NCBI RefSeq assembly: GCF_003387355.1
Contig: NZ_QUNH01000001.1
Coordinates: 1,064,023 to 1,128,022, forward strand
From: Winogradskyella sediminis
Lineage (GTDB): Bacteria; Bacteroidota; Bacteroidia; Flavobacteriales; Flavobacteriaceae
DNA: 64,000 bases
Reading direction: 5' to 3'
Shown here: in pieces, positions 63,467 through 64,000 of the stretch
Layout of the letters: the number at the start of each line of letters is the position of its first letter
Numbering within the stretch: the first letter of the stretch is position 1
The notes under the pieces: generated by a model
What the model saw: only the letters and a program-made list of their open reading frames with translations
What the model was told of the DNA's origin: nothing
Database searches by the model: none
Translations under genes and position numbers: made by a program

Positions 63467-64000
63467 TTAGGCTTTAAAGGTTCTATTTTTCCATTCATAA
63501 GATTTAAAAAAGGTTAAAAAAACGATACTAACGTTAAATATTGGATAGATAATACTCAAAAAGATATAGGATAATAAAAGATTTTCTTGTTTAAAAAAAC
63601 GGGTGGTTTTAAATAGCAATAAAAAATCAATACTGAATTTAATACTGTATAAGGCCACAGCAATGTCTAGTGCTATACTATTAAAATAAATAGCGGGTAG
63701 CAAGCCTAAACACGTTAAGTTGCCAAAGAAAACAACGAATCCAGTTCCTTTTGTATATCTATTTTTGTTTTCACTTGTTTTAGAGGCCCAGCGTAAACGT
63801 TGGTGTATTAGTGCGCTCAGGCCATAAGCAGGATTTGTGGTTACGATAGCATTTTTAGATTTTAAATACTGCACTTTTTTAGCATCGTGGGCTATAAATT
63901 TTTCAAGAAGGAATATATCGTCTCCACTGGCAATAGTGTTATTGTCGTTAAATCCTTTTACGGTATAAAATAACTCTTTGCGATAACAGAAATTCGCTCC
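63467..64000 (-). CDS. Membrane glycosyltransferase family 2, 5' end outside the window
   Basis: The minus-strand frame is open to the window edge: GANFCYRKELFYTVKGF ... ASGDDIFLLEKF ... HQRLRWASK, with the catalytic-loop GDD and the QxxRW acceptor motif of processive GT2 enzymes, then at least three hydrophobic segments (about 80-165 of the visible part). An internal ATG at 63874 is not the start. 178 codons including stop are visible. Substrate unknown; convergent with the lipoprotein gene. Confidence 0.85.
   Translation of the reverse strand, partial: GANFCYRKELFYTVKGFNDNNTIASGDDIFLLEKFIAHDAKKVQYLKSKNAIVTTNPAYGLSALIHQRLRWASKTSENKNRYTKGTGFVVFFGNLTCLGLLPAIYFNSIALDIAVALYSIKFSIDFLLLFKTTRFFKQENLLLSYIFLSIIYPIFNVSIVFLTFFKSYEWKNRTFKA

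Overview
The window looks like ordinary chromosome from an AT-rich marine-type Flavobacteriaceae (Bacteroidota); genus is not resolvable by eye. Supporting signs: many genes are preceded by the Bacteroidota -7 box TAnnTTTG instead of a sigma70 -10 box; one exported protein ends in a type IX secretion (T9SS) sorting domain; there is a secreted S46 dipeptidyl-peptidase; ribosomal protein S16 carries the long Ala/Glu-rich tail usual in this phylum; and families largely confined to Bacteroidota appear (DUF4271, DUF4296, SbsA-Ig lipoprotein). There is no prophage, insertion sequence, CRISPR array or rRNA operon. One tRNA gene (Asp, GTC) is present.

Layout. 1-9.4 kb: the 3' part of adenosylhomocysteinase, a DPP11-type peptidase, a methionine/glutamine aminotransferase with an omega-amidase two genes on (a transamination-amidase pair), an Ig-like lipoprotein and ComF. 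9.5-25 kb: glycyl-tRNA synthetase, outer-membrane proteins, a flavin oxidoreductase, exonuclease III, an OmpA-type lipoprotein, an aldo-keto reductase, an Lrp regulator beside saccharopine dehydrogenase, PEP carboxykinase, and DUF4271-HemD. 25-33 kb: polyprenol-phosphate glycosyltransferase, dihydroorotase and a DUF4296 lipoprotein in one run, then an SDR enzyme, TyrS, a LuxE-like protein and a T9SS cargo protein. 33-38 kb: OmpR-type two-component pair, a GT28-like glycosyltransferase, and the trmB-lysE-ATL operon. 38-41 kb: an iron-sulfur/redox block (Mrp ATPase, NifU, ferredoxin reductase, ferredoxin), with a perfect TGTGA-N6-TCACA dyad before the reductase. 41-46 kb: a broken TlpA-like gene, a metallophosphoesterase, glutaryl-CoA dehydrogenase, and the rpsP-rimM-trmN6 group. 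46-54.4 kb: a calcium-repeat lipoprotein, a DUF2383 protein, DnaE with a fused N-terminal proofreading exonuclease, thioredoxin, a DUF58 protein and tRNA-Asp. 54.4-58.3 kb: a 57-residue exported peptide, a TPR histidine kinase with a NarL-like regulator, and a possible small RNA preceded by a 17-bp tandem repeat. 58.3-63.5 kb: DUF456 protein divergent from a BlaI/M56-peptidase system, with two 16-bp operator dyads and a TonB-C-like module present three times. The window ends inside a membrane glycosyltransferase.

Most genes are housekeeping. The parts most worth a second look are the BlaI-M56-TPR-lipoprotein cluster with its operator pair, the small peptide plus two-component locus with the downstream repeat/sRNA candidate, the Crp-like dyad over the ferredoxin reductase promoter, and several proteins with altered key residues (ATL with PAHR, dihydroorotase with QVH for HVH, Mrp without CxxC). 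Functional statements rest on motif reading and memory of families; no database search was possible.
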